Below are positions 16,343 through 24,628 of a DNA stretch of 64,000 nt, in pieces. The stretch's first letter is position 1; every line of letters begins with the position of its first letter. The DNA is from Clostridiales bacterium (lineage in GTDB: Bacteria > Bacillota > Clostridia > Oscillospirales > Acutalibacteraceae), in contig JAGZMM010000006.1 of NCBI GenBank assembly GCA_018364155.1, positions 60,459-124,458 on the forward strand, in the 5' to 3' direction. The notes under the pieces were generated by a model. It was not told the origin of the DNA, did not search any database, and saw only the letters and a list, made by a program, of their open reading frames with translations. The translations under genes were made by a program, and so were the position numbers.

Positions 16343-16621
16343 CCAGCTGCTGCCGCAAACGGCCTGAGAGAAGGGACTGCGCCGGTGCAAGAAAGGCTTT
16401 TGCTGATCCCGTTGCCCATCATCATGGGCACAACGTTCTCTAGGTTTGTTTATGGCAGCAGCTGGAAAACAAAGGTGCTTGTTCCAGGCGATTCAGGCGG
16501 TGGCTTTTCCTTGCCCATGCCGCGTTTTGGGTCTCTCCTGACAGGAAAGGCCGCAGGATTCCTGAATCCGCTCTTGTTTTGATTTCGCGTATGCCCTGCC
16601 CTCATCGAGGGCAGGGCATAC
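16343..16621 (+). ncRNA. Highly structured intergenic RNA region inside the fibre operon
   Basis: The gene-free stretch between fibre genes 2 and 3 is almost fully covered by nested inverted repeats. Domain 1 is closed by a perfect 12-bp helix (16343-16354 with 16454-16465) and contains 16363-16372/16436-16444, GGGA/TCCC and GCCCAT/ATGGGC. Domain 2 pairs 16466-16472/16574-16580, 16490-16497/16561-16568 and 16504-16513/16542-16550. Domain 3 is a perfect 14-bp hairpin (16589-16602/16608-16621) with no T-run. No known riboswitch class was recognised. It may be a regulatory leader, an RNA-stability element or an inserted fold-back repeat. Confidence 0.5.
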
Positions 16622-16726
16622 AAGGGTATCTTGGCGAAAAAGGTAAAGGAGATGTCCTTGTGTGCCCTGCGACATGCAGCGGCAGCGATCAGGCTGAAAC
16701 GAGAAATCACAGAAAGGAAATGCGTT

Positions 16727-17293
16727 ATGAAACGAAAACTTTTGGTACTTGCCCTATTCGTCGTGTGTCTTTGCGTCGCGGCCTATGGTACCGTCGCGTA
16801 TTTTACCGCAGAGGATACGGCCACCAATGTCATTACAGCGGGAAATATTCAAATTGAACTTGAAGAAACTGCCGTTTCGGAGAATGGCGAACTCGTCCCC
16901 TTTGAGGATTTGAGCGGCGTCATGCCGGGAACGGATGTATCCAAAATCGTGCAGGTGAAAAACACCGGGTCACAGCCTGCCTACGTGCGCATCCAGATGG
17001 AAAAGGTCATCACCTTGGCTGAAGGCGCGCAGGGAGAGGCGGATGGAAGCCTGCTTTCCTGTGACCTGAACGAAGAGGACTGGACGTACAAAGACGGATA
17101 TTACTACTACAAGGAATCTCTGGCCCCCGGTGCGCAGACCGAGCCGCTGTTTACCAAAGTGACCTTCTCAAAGGAAATGGGGAATCTCTATCAGAACAGC
17201 AAGGCCCAGATTGATCTTGTGGCGTATGCCACACAGGCAGCCAACAACGGAGAAACGGTTTGGGATGCCGGCGGCTGGCCCACAGGAGAATAA
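16727..17293 (+). CDS. TasA/camelysin-like fibre protein 3
   Basis: A 188-residue exported protein with a clear SipW-class signal peptide (hydrophobic core at about residues 4-20, then AYGTVAYFTAEDTATNVITAGN). The mature domain carries VMPGTDVSKIVQVKNTGSQPAYVRI, the 'interrupted strand plus NTG' pattern typical of TasA/camelysin proteins, and ends with VAYATQAANNG. ATG 16727 is preferred because AAAGGA lies 9 bases upstream and the signal peptide starts there; the longer open frame has no signal-like N-terminus. The stop lies 17 bases before the next start, so it is probably coupled with the vWA protein gene. Confidence 0.82.
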   Translation: MKRKLLVLALFVVCLCVAAYGTVAYFTAEDTATNVITAGNIQIELEETAVSENGELVPFEDLSGVMPGTDVSKIVQVKNTGSQPAYVRIQMEKVITLAEGAQGEADGSLLSCDLNEEDWTYKDGYYYYKESLAPGAQTEPLFTKVTFSKEMGNLYQNSKAQIDLVAYATQAANNGETVWDAGGWPTGE

Positions 17294-17310
17294 AAAGGAG
17301 GTTTTCGCGG

Positions 17311-19713
17311 ATGAAACGCAGTCGAAAATCGAAATGGCTGTCTCTCCTGCTTTGCTTTACCATGCTGGCGGCGGTCATAACCTGTGGTACCCCCGCTGTT
17401 TTCGCGCAGGGGGAGAGGAAAGATGCCGCCGCAAACGGATTTACAAGCAAAGAAACCGCCACCTTCACAAAAGGGTTTTATGTAGGGGATGCTTTGCCTC
17501 TTGCCGCAGAACTGCGTGACCAGCTTTTTTCCAGCGGCCTGGATGACCACGGGTTCCGCCTCGCAGTCAACCAGATGAATCTGGAACAGGCAGGCAGCTT
17601 GGAAAGCGTGGTGGACGAGGGCCAGGCATGCAGCATTCTCGACGCCATATGCCACAACGGATACCAAACCGAAGAGAAAAACGGCGTTTACGGCGCAGCT
17701 CTTGCGGCGGCGGGCGTCCGTGCGGCGAAACGTAACGACGCGCCCATCTGGCCGGAACCAGGAGCCATTAAGCTGGATAAGGACGCCAAAGCGGTGGCAG
17801 GCCAGGAGAACCTCTGGGAAGTTACCTTAGGGATCCAGGGGAAAAATTATCAGTCCACCACCGACGTGGTACTGGTCATCGACCAGTCGGGCAGCATGAG
17901 CGGACAAAAGCTCAGTAACACCAAGAAAGCAGCCAAAGCCTTTGCAGAGAAGCTGCTTACTGAAGGCAGCCAGACCCGTATTGCCATCGTAACCTATTCC
18001 AACAGCGCCTCCACAAACGGCATCTTTTATACCTATGAAACTAAAGCCGCCTTTGATAGGGCCATCGACGCCATTGGAGCCGACGGCGGCACCCACCAGC
18101 AGGCGGGAATCCACAAGGCGGATGCGCTTTTGTATTCCACCGCCTCTACCGGAGTGCTCAAAAACATCGTGCTCCTTACCGATGGTGCGGCTACCTATAG
18201 CTATCCCTTTGTGGGAACAGCCACCTACTCGGATTGCAGCTCGCTTCATCTGCTAGCGGGGCAATACGGCGGCACCATTACCAACGCAAGCTTTGTGCCG
18301 GCGGTGGATTATACCACAACCGTGGGAAACGGCAGCTCTTTTAATCTGTATTATAACGCCTATGTGGACGCTACCTGCAGCCATGGCGTCACCGAGCGGC
18401 ATGCATACGGCCAGTATTCTTACAATAACAGCGGTAACCTTGTGCTGAAAACCGACTTCGATTTTGGAGAAGCGACGAACAACGGCGTAGGTACCATCTG
18501 GGAGGCCAACCAGACCAAGGCAAAGGGCACTACCATTTACTCGGTGGCGTTGCAGGCGGGAGAGGACGGCGAGAACGTTCTCAAGGCCTGCGCTACCGAT
18601 CCGGCCAAGGGCTACTATGAAATCAAGGCCAACGACAACGTGGAGCAAAAGCTGGAGACCGCCTTTGAGGCCATTGCCGGCAGCATCTCCATTGCGGCCT
18701 CTCAGGGCGTCGTGACCGATCCCATGGGGGAGAAGGTGGCGTTGGCTTTTGACGGCGCTGATCCGGTCATTACCAGCAATCTGACGGAATATAGCGCCGG
18801 CCAAGCCGATGTTTATATCAGCCAGGGCAGCGCTTCCTATGACTCTGCCACCCAAACCATTCAATGGAGGGTGGGTAATGTCAACGAAGGCGCGAATCCG
18901 GTGATGAAGTACAAGGTTGCCGTGAAGGAAGGCGCCACGGTGCAGAAAGGCGAAGTCATCGATACGAACAAAGAGACCACCTTCCGATATAAAGATTATC
19001 AGCAAAAGGACGCTGAAGATCATTTTCCCATTCCCAAGGTCACGATCGGCGGCGGTACGATTTTGGTGCACTGGTACCGGGTCAACGAAAGCGGCCAGCC
19101 TGTGAACGAGGACGGTCAGGTGGTGGATTCCCCATCTCTGGCGCAGCAGCTGGAGCCTGCGGCGTATTTTGTGCAGGATGGCAGCCAGGGTCTGGAATAT
19201 GACACACCTTATACGGTTACACCCAAGCGGTTTGACGGCTACCAGTACGACCGCTACATTCTAAACGACGGGCCTTTGACCCAAGGCGACGCGGTAACCG
19301 TAATCCTTACTTCACAAAACAGCAACCAGCATGTGTGGTTTTCCTATTATCCCCGTGCGCAAACATGTACCCTGACCATATCGAAGACCGGATCCCAACC
19401 GGTGGACGAAAACCAGACCTTCCAGTTTCGCGTCACCGGTGCCGACACGGATACCCGGGGAGTGGACCTGATTGTTACCGTCCATGGGAACGGCTCCACG
19501 ACTCTTGTGGAGTTGCCGGCGGGCAAGTATACGGTACAGGAATTGACCGACTGGTCCTGGCGGTACGAGCCGGATTCCATGACCAAAGAGGTTCTTCTGA
19601 CTCCTGGTGAGGAAACAACTGTGCCTTTTGCAAATACGCGGGTGAAAACCCAGTGGCTTGGCGGCGATTATTACCTGGATAACCGGTTTGCAGGCGCCAG
19701 GCCCGCAGCTTGA
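17311..19713 (+). CDS. Large secreted vWA-domain surface protein
   Basis: An 800-residue exported protein. A signal peptide (about residues 1-33, ending VFAQG) is followed by a von Willebrand A domain at about residues 175-440 with an intact metal-ion site (DQSGSMS, TYSNSAS, LLTDGAATYS). The C-terminal third holds a MucBP-like segment (ILVHWYRVN...YTVTPKRFDGYQ) and a prealbumin/Cna-B-like domain (TLTISKTGSQPVDENQTFQF... VPFANTRVK), ending in LDNRFAGARPAA. There is no LPXTG motif. A protein of this design probably acts as the adhesive or major structural component of the fibre. AAAAGGAGG lies upstream of ATG 17311. Confidence 0.8.
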   Translation: MKRSRKSKWLSLLLCFTMLAAVITCGTPAVFAQGERKDAAANGFTSKETATFTKGFYVGDALPLAAELRDQLFSSGLDDHGFRLAVNQMNLEQAGSLESVVDEGQACSILDAICHNGYQTEEKNGVYGAALAAAGVRAAKRNDAPIWPEPGAIKLDKDAKAVAGQENLWEVTLGIQGKNYQSTTDVVLVIDQSGSMSGQKLSNTKKAAKAFAEKLLTEGSQTRIAIVTYSNSASTNGIFYTYETKAAFDRAIDAIGADGGTHQQAGIHKADALLYSTASTGVLKNIVLLTDGAATYSYPFVGTATYSDCSSLHLLAGQYGGTITNASFVPAVDYTTTVGNGSSFNLYYNAYVDATCSHGVTERHAYGQYSYNNSGNLVLKTDFDFGEATNNGVGTIWEANQTKAKGTTIYSVALQAGEDGENVLKACATDPAKGYYEIKANDNVEQKLETAFEAIAGSISIAASQGVVTDPMGEKVALAFDGADPVITSNLTEYSAGQADVYISQGSASYDSATQTIQWRVGNVNEGANPVMKYKVAVKEGATVQKGEVIDTNKETTFRYKDYQQKDAEDHFPIPKVTIGGGTILVHWYRVNESGQPVNEDGQVVDSPSLAQQLEPAAYFVQDGSQGLEYDTPYTVTPKRFDGYQYDRYILNDGPLTQGDAVTVILTSQNSNQHVWFSYYPRAQTCTLTISKTGSQPVDENQTFQFRVTGADTDTRGVDLIVTVHGNGSTTLVELPAGKYTVQELTDWSWRYEPDSMTKEVLLTPGEETTVPFANTRVKTQWLGGDYYLDNRFAGARPAA

Positions 19714-19730
19714 GAAAGGAGGCATGGTGT

Positions 19731-20321
19731 ATGGTAATCCGAAAGAAAACCCGTGCTTCATCCTATGCTGGGAACAAAAAGCGGCTGTGGTTGACCGTGT
19801 CGCTGGTGCTGCTTTTTACCGTAGCCGCCGGTGCCACTCTGGCCTTTCTTGCAACCGGCACCAACCCAATCGTCAACCTGTTTACGCCTTCCAAAGTAAC
19901 CTGCCAGGTGGAGGAAGTGTTTGACGGTGTGGCAAAAGAGAATGTGTCTGTGAGAAATACCGGGAATACCGCTGCGTTTATCCGGGCGTCTTTGGTGGTA
20001 ACCTGGAAAACGCCAGACGGGAGCACCGTTTTAGCCCAAAAGCCGGAGAGCGGCGTCGATTATTCCCTGATCCTCGCTGAGGGAACCGGCTGGACGCAGG
20101 GCGGGGACGGGTATTGGTATTATTCCGAGGCCGTTGCGCCTGGGGAGAATACGGGACTGTTCATCGAGCAGTGCAAACCGCTGACCCAAAAGGAAGGCTA
20201 TGTGCTTTCTGTGGAGATCGTGGCCTCTGCTGTACAGTCCTCTCCGGGAACGGTTGCCTCTGATGTGTGGGGCGTTACCGTTGAGAACGGAATCATCACC
20301 ACGGCTTCGGCCGGGCAGTAA
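19731..20321 (+). CDS. TasA/camelysin-like fibre protein 4
   Basis: A 196-residue exported protein. It has a basic N-terminus (RKKTRASSYAGNKKR), a hydrophobic helix at about residues 20-38 and a SipW-class cleavage region (GATLAFLATGTNPIVNLFTPS). The mature part has KENVSVRNTGNTAAFIRASLVV, matching the NTG motif of fibre protein 3, and YWYYSEAVAPGE. ATG 19731 is chosen because AAAGGAGG lies 8 bases before it. It follows the vWA gene by 17 bases in the same operon and is probably a minor or accessory subunit. Confidence 0.8.
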   Translation: MVIRKKTRASSYAGNKKRLWLTVSLVLLFTVAAGATLAFLATGTNPIVNLFTPSKVTCQVEEVFDGVAKENVSVRNTGNTAAFIRASLVVTWKTPDGSTVLAQKPESGVDYSLILAEGTGWTQGGDGYWYYSEAVAPGENTGLFIEQCKPLTQKEGYVLSVEIVASAVQSSPGTVASDVWGVTVENGIITTASAGQ

Positions 20322-20333
20322 GGAGGTATGGAT

Positions 20334-20990
20334 ATGAAAACGCTGAGAAAAACACTTGTCCTGCCTCTTATGGTGCTGGCGCTGCTGATGAGCCTGACCG
20401 TCCCGGCCTTCGCACAGGGGAACGTTGCCTATGATGGAAGCGCGCAGAAGTTTGTGTTTGCCCCGGGAAGCGAATGGTCTCCCACCGACCTTTTCTCCGA
20501 TTTCAAAGAAGTGATGCCGGGCGACAGGCTGACCCAAAAAGTCGTCATCCATAATGACGTTTCCAACCAGGTGAAGGTCAAGCTTTATCTGCGCGCGCTT
20601 GGCGCAAAGGAAGGGTCGGAGGAATTTCTTTCCCAGCTGGGGCTGACGGTGGCCCAGGAGGGCGATTCCCCCCTCTTTGCCGCTCCCGCGGACCAAACGG
20701 ATGGATTGACCGATTGGGTGTACCTGGGGACCTTTTATTCCGGGGCCCAGGTGGAGCTGAATGTGACTTTGGACGTTCCGCTGACGCTTGGAAATGCCTT
20801 TCAGGATGCCGCCGGGTATTTGGAGTGGCAGTTCAAAGCGGAGGAGCTGCCGGTTTCACCCGACGACCCGCGTCCGCCGGATACCGGCTATGAAAACAAC
20901 ACTGTCCTTTGGTTGGCGGTAACCGCCGTCGCCTGTGCAGCCCTGCTTGCGATTCTTCTTGTTCTTAGGAAAAGAAAGGCCCGCGCATAG
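20334..20990 (+). CDS. Wall-anchored surface protein with PPDTG sorting signal
   Basis: A 218-residue protein with a standard signal peptidase I signal (about residues 1-28, ending VPAFAQ), an all-beta middle part, and a classical sorting tail: PPDTG at about residue 181, a hydrophobic helix and a terminal RKRKARA. PPDTG is a variant of LPXTG, so sortase anchoring is likely but not certain. It may be the base that ties the fibre to the cell wall. ATG 20334 is preferred over the ATG at 20328 because AGGAGG would otherwise be only one base from the start. Last gene of the operon; two terminators follow. Confidence 0.75.
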   Translation: MKTLRKTLVLPLMVLALLMSLTVPAFAQGNVAYDGSAQKFVFAPGSEWSPTDLFSDFKEVMPGDRLTQKVVIHNDVSNQVKVKLYLRALGAKEGSEEFLSQLGLTVAQEGDSPLFAAPADQTDGLTDWVYLGTFYSGAQVELNVTLDVPLTLGNAFQDAAGYLEWQFKAEELPVSPDDPRPPDTGYENNTVLWLAVTAVACAALLAILLVLRKRKARA

Positions 20991-21006
20991 TAAGCGCATG
21001 AAAAGC

Positions 21007-21046
21007 AAAACGCAGGGGACAGATTTTAATCTGTCCCCTGCGTTTT
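21007..21046 (+). terminator. Terminator of the fibre operon
   Basis: A perfect 19-bp stem with a two-base loop ending in TTTT, 16 bases after the last operon stop codon. Confidence 0.9.
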
Positions 21047-21065
21047 GCTGCAAATGAGATCACAG

Positions 21066-21109
21066 AAAAAGCGCCCCCGTTTTCTTCAAGGAAATTGGGG
21101 CGCTTTTTT
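21066..21109. terminator. Second terminator, shared with pcrA
   Basis: AAAAAGCGCCCC pairs with GGGGCGCTTTTT; flanking A and T runs let it work in both directions between the convergent fibre operon and pcrA. Confidence 0.8.
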
Positions 21110-21136
21110 AATCGGTCGATTCCAAAGGGAATCCGG

Positions 21137-23512
21137 TTACTGCCGAGTGAGCTTTGCAAAATTAGCCATGAGCTTTTTGGTGCCCACTTTATCGAAGGCC
21201 ACCTCTACTAAGGTATCGTTGCCCACCGGTTTGACCGAGATGACCATACCCGGCCCAAAGGCTTTGTGAGAAACCCGGTCACCCACCGAGAAAAGGGCCT
21301 TTTTGGTCATATGGGCGGAATTGTCCGATCCGGTGCCAACCCGCCGCGCAGCATTGGCGGCAATGGCAAAGGCCTGCTTGCGTTCGTCCGGCTGACGTAC
21401 CCGTTCTGCCGCCGGGCGGCGCATGGTAACCTTTTCGATGCGCTCCACCAGTTCTTCCGGGATTTCCTCGGAAAACCGGGAAACCTTGTTGCGGGCGGTG
21501 GAACCGTAAAGCATGCGCGAGCAGCACGAGGAAAGGTAGAGCTGCTCCTTCGCCCGAGTGATGCCCACATAAGCAAGCCGCCGCTCTTCCTCGATCTGGT
21601 CGGGGTTATAGATGGCCTGCATGCCTGGGAAGATGCCTTCCTCCATGCCGGGGATAAACACCACCGGGAATTCCAAGCCTTTGGCCGCGTGCAGGGTCAT
21701 CAGAGTCACCGCGTCGGCGCTGGAATCGTAGTTGTCCACGTCGGTCATCAAGGAGATTTCCTCCAAGAAACCGGCCAAAGTGGGCTGCTCGTTTTCGTCC
21801 TCATAGGTCATGATGGTGGAGGCGAGCTCGTTGATGTTTTCAATCCTGCCCTGAGCCTCCTCGCCCTGGGCTTCCAGCATGGAAAGGTACCCGGTGCGCT
21901 CGAGCATATGCTTATACACGTCGTGCAGCGGCAGGATTTCCATTTCTTCTTCAAACTCCCGAATCATCCGTGCAAAAGCGGTAAGCCTGGGTGCGGAACG
22001 AGAAAAAGCGGCAAACCGGTCGGCCTGCTCGATTACGTCAAACAAAGGAATGTTTTCCTGGGCCGCGATTTCCATAGCAGTGGCTACCGTTGCATCCCCA
22101 ATCTGGCGTTTGGGTTCGTTGATGATGCGGCGCAGGCGCACGGTGTCGGCATGGTTGTTGACCACGCTTAAATACGCCAGCATATCCTTGACTTCTTTAT
22201 GCTCATAAAACCGAAGGCCGGCCAAAATCCGGTAAGGGACCCCCGCCTTCACAAACGCCCGCTCAATGGCGGAAGCCTGGGCATTGACCCGGTAGAGGAC
22301 TGCGAACTCGGAAAACTTGCGCCCGGCCGCCGCCGCTTCCACAATTTTTTCGGTCATAAAAGCGGCTTCCTCCTGCTCGTTGTCGCACAGAAGCTTGACG
22401 ATTTTGTCGCCGCCCTTTTTGTCGGTCCAGAGGTTTTTGCCCTTTCGCTCCTTGTTGTTTTCGATCACAGCGTTGGCCGCATCTAGAATGCAGGCGGTGG
22501 ACCGATAGTTCTGCTCAAGACGGATCACCTTCGCATCCGGGTATTGCCGCTCGAAGCTAAGAATGTTCTCAATGGTGGCCCCGCGGAATTTATAGATGCT
22601 CTGGTCATCGTCGCCAACCACGCACAGGTTGCGGTGGCCCTCGGAAAGGAGGCTGACCAGCTGGTACTGAACCTGGTTGGTATCCTGATATTCGTCCACC
22701 ATAATGTAGCGAAACCGATTCTGATAATGGGTGCGGATGTCCTCGTTCTCCTTAAGGAGAATGACCGTCTGCATCAGCAGATCGTCGAAGTCCATAGCGT
22801 CCGCTTCCTTTAAGCGCCGCTGGTACATCTGATAAATTTCCCCGATCTTTTTCAGGCGCAAATCACTGCCCGCCGCTTCGATAAAGCGTTTTGGGTCGAT
22901 CATAGAGTCCTTTGCGTGACTAATGTGGTTTAATACGCTGCGTACCGGCATCACCTTGTCATCCACCCGCAGCGCCTTCATGCATTCCTTGAGCAGACGT
23001 TTCTGGTCGTCGGTGTCATAAATGGCGAAATTGCTGCTGTACCCGAGCCGGTCAGCGTCCCGGCGCAAAAACCTGGCGCAGGTGGAATGAAAAGTGGCGG
23101 CCCAAACATCGGCGCCGCCAGTGGGCAGCATTTTGTCAATCCGGTCCTTGAGTTCACCTGCCGCTTTGTTCGTAAAGGTAATGGCAAGAATCTGCCACGG
23201 GCGCACCGGCTCTACCGCCAAAAGGGAGTCGAGCTGTCCGTCGTCCGGTTTCGTCCCTTCCACAAAGGCATGAAGCTGGCCCAGCGCCTCGTCGTCGATC
23301 CCTTGAGGAACCTGGTGCGAATGATAGGCCTTGCCGAACCGAATGAGGTTTGCAATGCGGTTGACAAGCACCGTGGTTTTTCCGCTTCCCGCGCCCGCCA
23401 GAATCAGCAAGGGGCCCTCGGTCTGAAAAACCGCCTGTTTTTGCATGTCGTTCATGCGGCCAAAAATTTTTTCCAGCGCCTTGCGCCGGACTGTACTGTA
23501 CTCCGAATTCAT
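21137..23512 (-). CDS. pcrA: ATP-dependent DNA helicase PcrA
   Basis: A 791-residue superfamily 1A 3'-5' helicase. It has Walker A AGAGSGKTT, motif II DEYQDTNQVQ, QNYRST, the GLEFP region and motif VI VGITRAKEQL, and ends with the Tudor-like RNA-polymerase-binding domain (VGDRVSHKAFGPGMV...LMANFAKL) that marks PcrA among UvrD relatives. It unwinds DNA in repair and displaces RecA. ATG 23512 is chosen because AGGAG lies 7 bases upstream and the N-terminus then matches the family; the longer frame runs far into the intergenic region. An insertion of about 35 residues after motif Ia is slightly unusual. Confidence 0.95.
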   Translation of the reverse strand: MNSEYSTVRRKALEKIFGRMNDMQKQAVFQTEGPLLILAGAGSGKTTVLVNRIANLIRFGKAYHSHQVPQGIDDEALGQLHAFVEGTKPDDGQLDSLLAVEPVRPWQILAITFTNKAAGELKDRIDKMLPTGGADVWAATFHSTCARFLRRDADRLGYSSNFAIYDTDDQKRLLKECMKALRVDDKVMPVRSVLNHISHAKDSMIDPKRFIEAAGSDLRLKKIGEIYQMYQRRLKEADAMDFDDLLMQTVILLKENEDIRTHYQNRFRYIMVDEYQDTNQVQYQLVSLLSEGHRNLCVVGDDDQSIYKFRGATIENILSFERQYPDAKVIRLEQNYRSTACILDAANAVIENNKERKGKNLWTDKKGGDKIVKLLCDNEQEEAAFMTEKIVEAAAAGRKFSEFAVLYRVNAQASAIERAFVKAGVPYRILAGLRFYEHKEVKDMLAYLSVVNNHADTVRLRRIINEPKRQIGDATVATAMEIAAQENIPLFDVIEQADRFAAFSRSAPRLTAFARMIREFEEEMEILPLHDVYKHMLERTGYLSMLEAQGEEAQGRIENINELASTIMTYEDENEQPTLAGFLEEISLMTDVDNYDSSADAVTLMTLHAAKGLEFPVVFIPGMEEGIFPGMQAIYNPDQIEEERRLAYVGITRAKEQLYLSSCCSRMLYGSTARNKVSRFSEEIPEELVERIEKVTMRRPAAERVRQPDERKQAFAIAANAARRVGTGSDNSAHMTKKALFSVGDRVSHKAFGPGMVISVKPVGNDTLVEVAFDKVGTKKLMANFAKLTRQ

Positions 23513-23906
23513 CTGCTCGCTCCTATTAGTCAAATCGGCTGTCGTTTTCTTTTCTTTCATTTTACCGCAATTTGCCCTCAAAAGCAAATGCATTCTTTCT
23601 GGACCCTCGTCGCCTAAGATCAAAAAAAGAAAAAAACGCAGCTTTCTTTGGCAAATGCCGCACCTTTTTTCTGCCCGGGCATAGCCTGGGGATGGATGGA
23701 AAACGGCAAAAAAGCGCGGTTGCCGGAATTCCCCAAAGGAAAGCGCCCAAGCGCTGACCAGCCTTTGAAGGCGGCAAAGGCGGCGGTTTTCGCCGGGAAC
23801 TTGTCTTTTCCCTCTCAAAACGCGCACATTTTAGTGACGCGAACCGCGCAGACACATACACTGATATTGAAGTGACAGCTTCAATACACAAACAGGAGGA
23901 TTCATT
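23513..23906 (+). promoter_or_regulatory. Intergenic region with sigma-K/E-like promoter of the split gene
   Basis: No coding region is credible here. At 23837-23862 the sequence reads AC, 16 bases, CATACACT, matching the sigma-K pattern (AC-N16-CATA) and the sigma-E -10 (CATACAnT). The start site would fall near 23869, about 38 bases before the split gene. An ATTGAAG/CTTCAAT inverted repeat follows (23865-23884). Confidence 0.4.
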
Positions 23907-24494
23907 ATGGCTGATAACAGGTTTCAGACATGCGATGGCTTCAACAGCGGAAACTTCAAAGAGGCAGTCTGCATTGATACCAGCAGAATTTACGATTCCT
24001 GCTCGGACAAAGACTGCCTGGAAGATCTTAGGGTGTACTTCACCGAATGCAATCAGCGGATTGTCGACCAGGCCGTGAGCGTACGCAGCCGCAGAGCCGA
24101 CGTCATCACCGTGTACATTGATATCGAGCCGGTCCCCTTCAACAAGGGCTTTTACTCGGTGGATATGACCTTCTTCTTCGATGTGGTGGTCGATGTATAC
24201 GCTTCTCCGGCGTCCCATCCCTGCACCATCGACGGCCTTGCGGTCTTCAACAAGAAGGTCATTTTGTACGGCAGTGAAGGCGCGGTCAAGGTGTTCGCTT
24301 CCGACTACCGCTTTGACAACGATGACGATCAGTACCGGATGACCGGAAACCTGCCCAAGGCAGTTTGCCAAGCAGGTGCCCACAAATGGGAAATGGGTGG
24401 ACCGGTCCCGGCCCAGAGAAAAAGGCGAAGATTCCTCGAAATCTTCGCCTTTTTTGGCAGACGGCGCCAATGCCGCCGCGCGGTTTCGCAGTAG
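23907..24494 (+). CDS. 5' half of a split conserved clostridial gene
   Basis: The first 154 codons (to 24368) are host sequence belonging to a conserved clostridial family of unknown function (KEAVCIDTSRIYDSCSDKDC, VPFNKGFYSVDMTFFF, KKVILYGSEG). From 24369 on the frame enters an integrated element and runs through its terminator, giving an unrelated tail of about 40 residues. The C-terminal half of the same family is found at 33334-33709. Joining 24370 to 33334 restores an in-frame protein of 279 residues reading KAVCQ-VADPIIL across the junction. AGGAGG precedes ATG 23907. As it stands the product is truncated. The function is unknown; a mother-cell-type promoter makes a spore role plausible. 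Confidence 0.8.
   Translation: MADNRFQTCDGFNSGNFKEAVCIDTSRIYDSCSDKDCLEDLRVYFTECNQRIVDQAVSVRSRRADVITVYIDIEPVPFNKGFYSVDMTFFFDVVVDVYASPASHPCTIDGLAVFNKKVILYGSEGAVKVFASDYRFDNDDDQYRMTGNLPKAVCQAGAHKWEMGGPVPAQRKRRRFLEIFAFFGRRRQCRRAVSQ
24361..24397 (+). other. attL (left element end)
   Basis: Host B half up to 24368, core CA at 24369-24370, then element P' arm at 24377-24397, which mirrors 33305-33325. Confidence 0.85.
24418..24456 (+). terminator. Terminator just inside the element's left end
   Basis: A strong hairpin (GGCGAAGATT pairing with AATCTTCGCC) with flanking A and T runs. It lies inside the run-on reading frame of the split gene and would stop host transcripts about 50 bases into the element. 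Confidence 0.8.
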
Positions 24495-24581
24495 TTTGCC
24501 TTGTTTCTAGCGGTTTTACCGCTAAAATGCACCCAGAGCCGCGGCCGGGCTGCCCGCTTTTTACCCCAGCAAACCCGAAAC

Positions 24582-24613
24582 AAAAAGCAAGCCGACCTTC
24601 CGGCCGGCTTTGC
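24582..24613 (-). terminator. Terminator of the DtxR-family gene
   Basis: On the minus strand a GCAAAGCCGGCC/GGTCGGCTTGC stem with GGAA loop is followed by TTTTTG. It lies just after the leftward regulator gene. Confidence 0.75.
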
Positions 24614-24628
24614 ATACGTTTTTCAATT

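Noticed and set aside
16343..16465. TPP or c-di-GMP riboswitch
   Set aside because: CTGAGA and GCAAA strings are present, but the other conserved segments of either aptamer are missing and the helices do not fit.
16307..16582. Open frame within the structured region between fibre genes
   Set aside because: Fully inside the paired RNA-like sequence, overlaps the previous gene and lacks a ribosome site.
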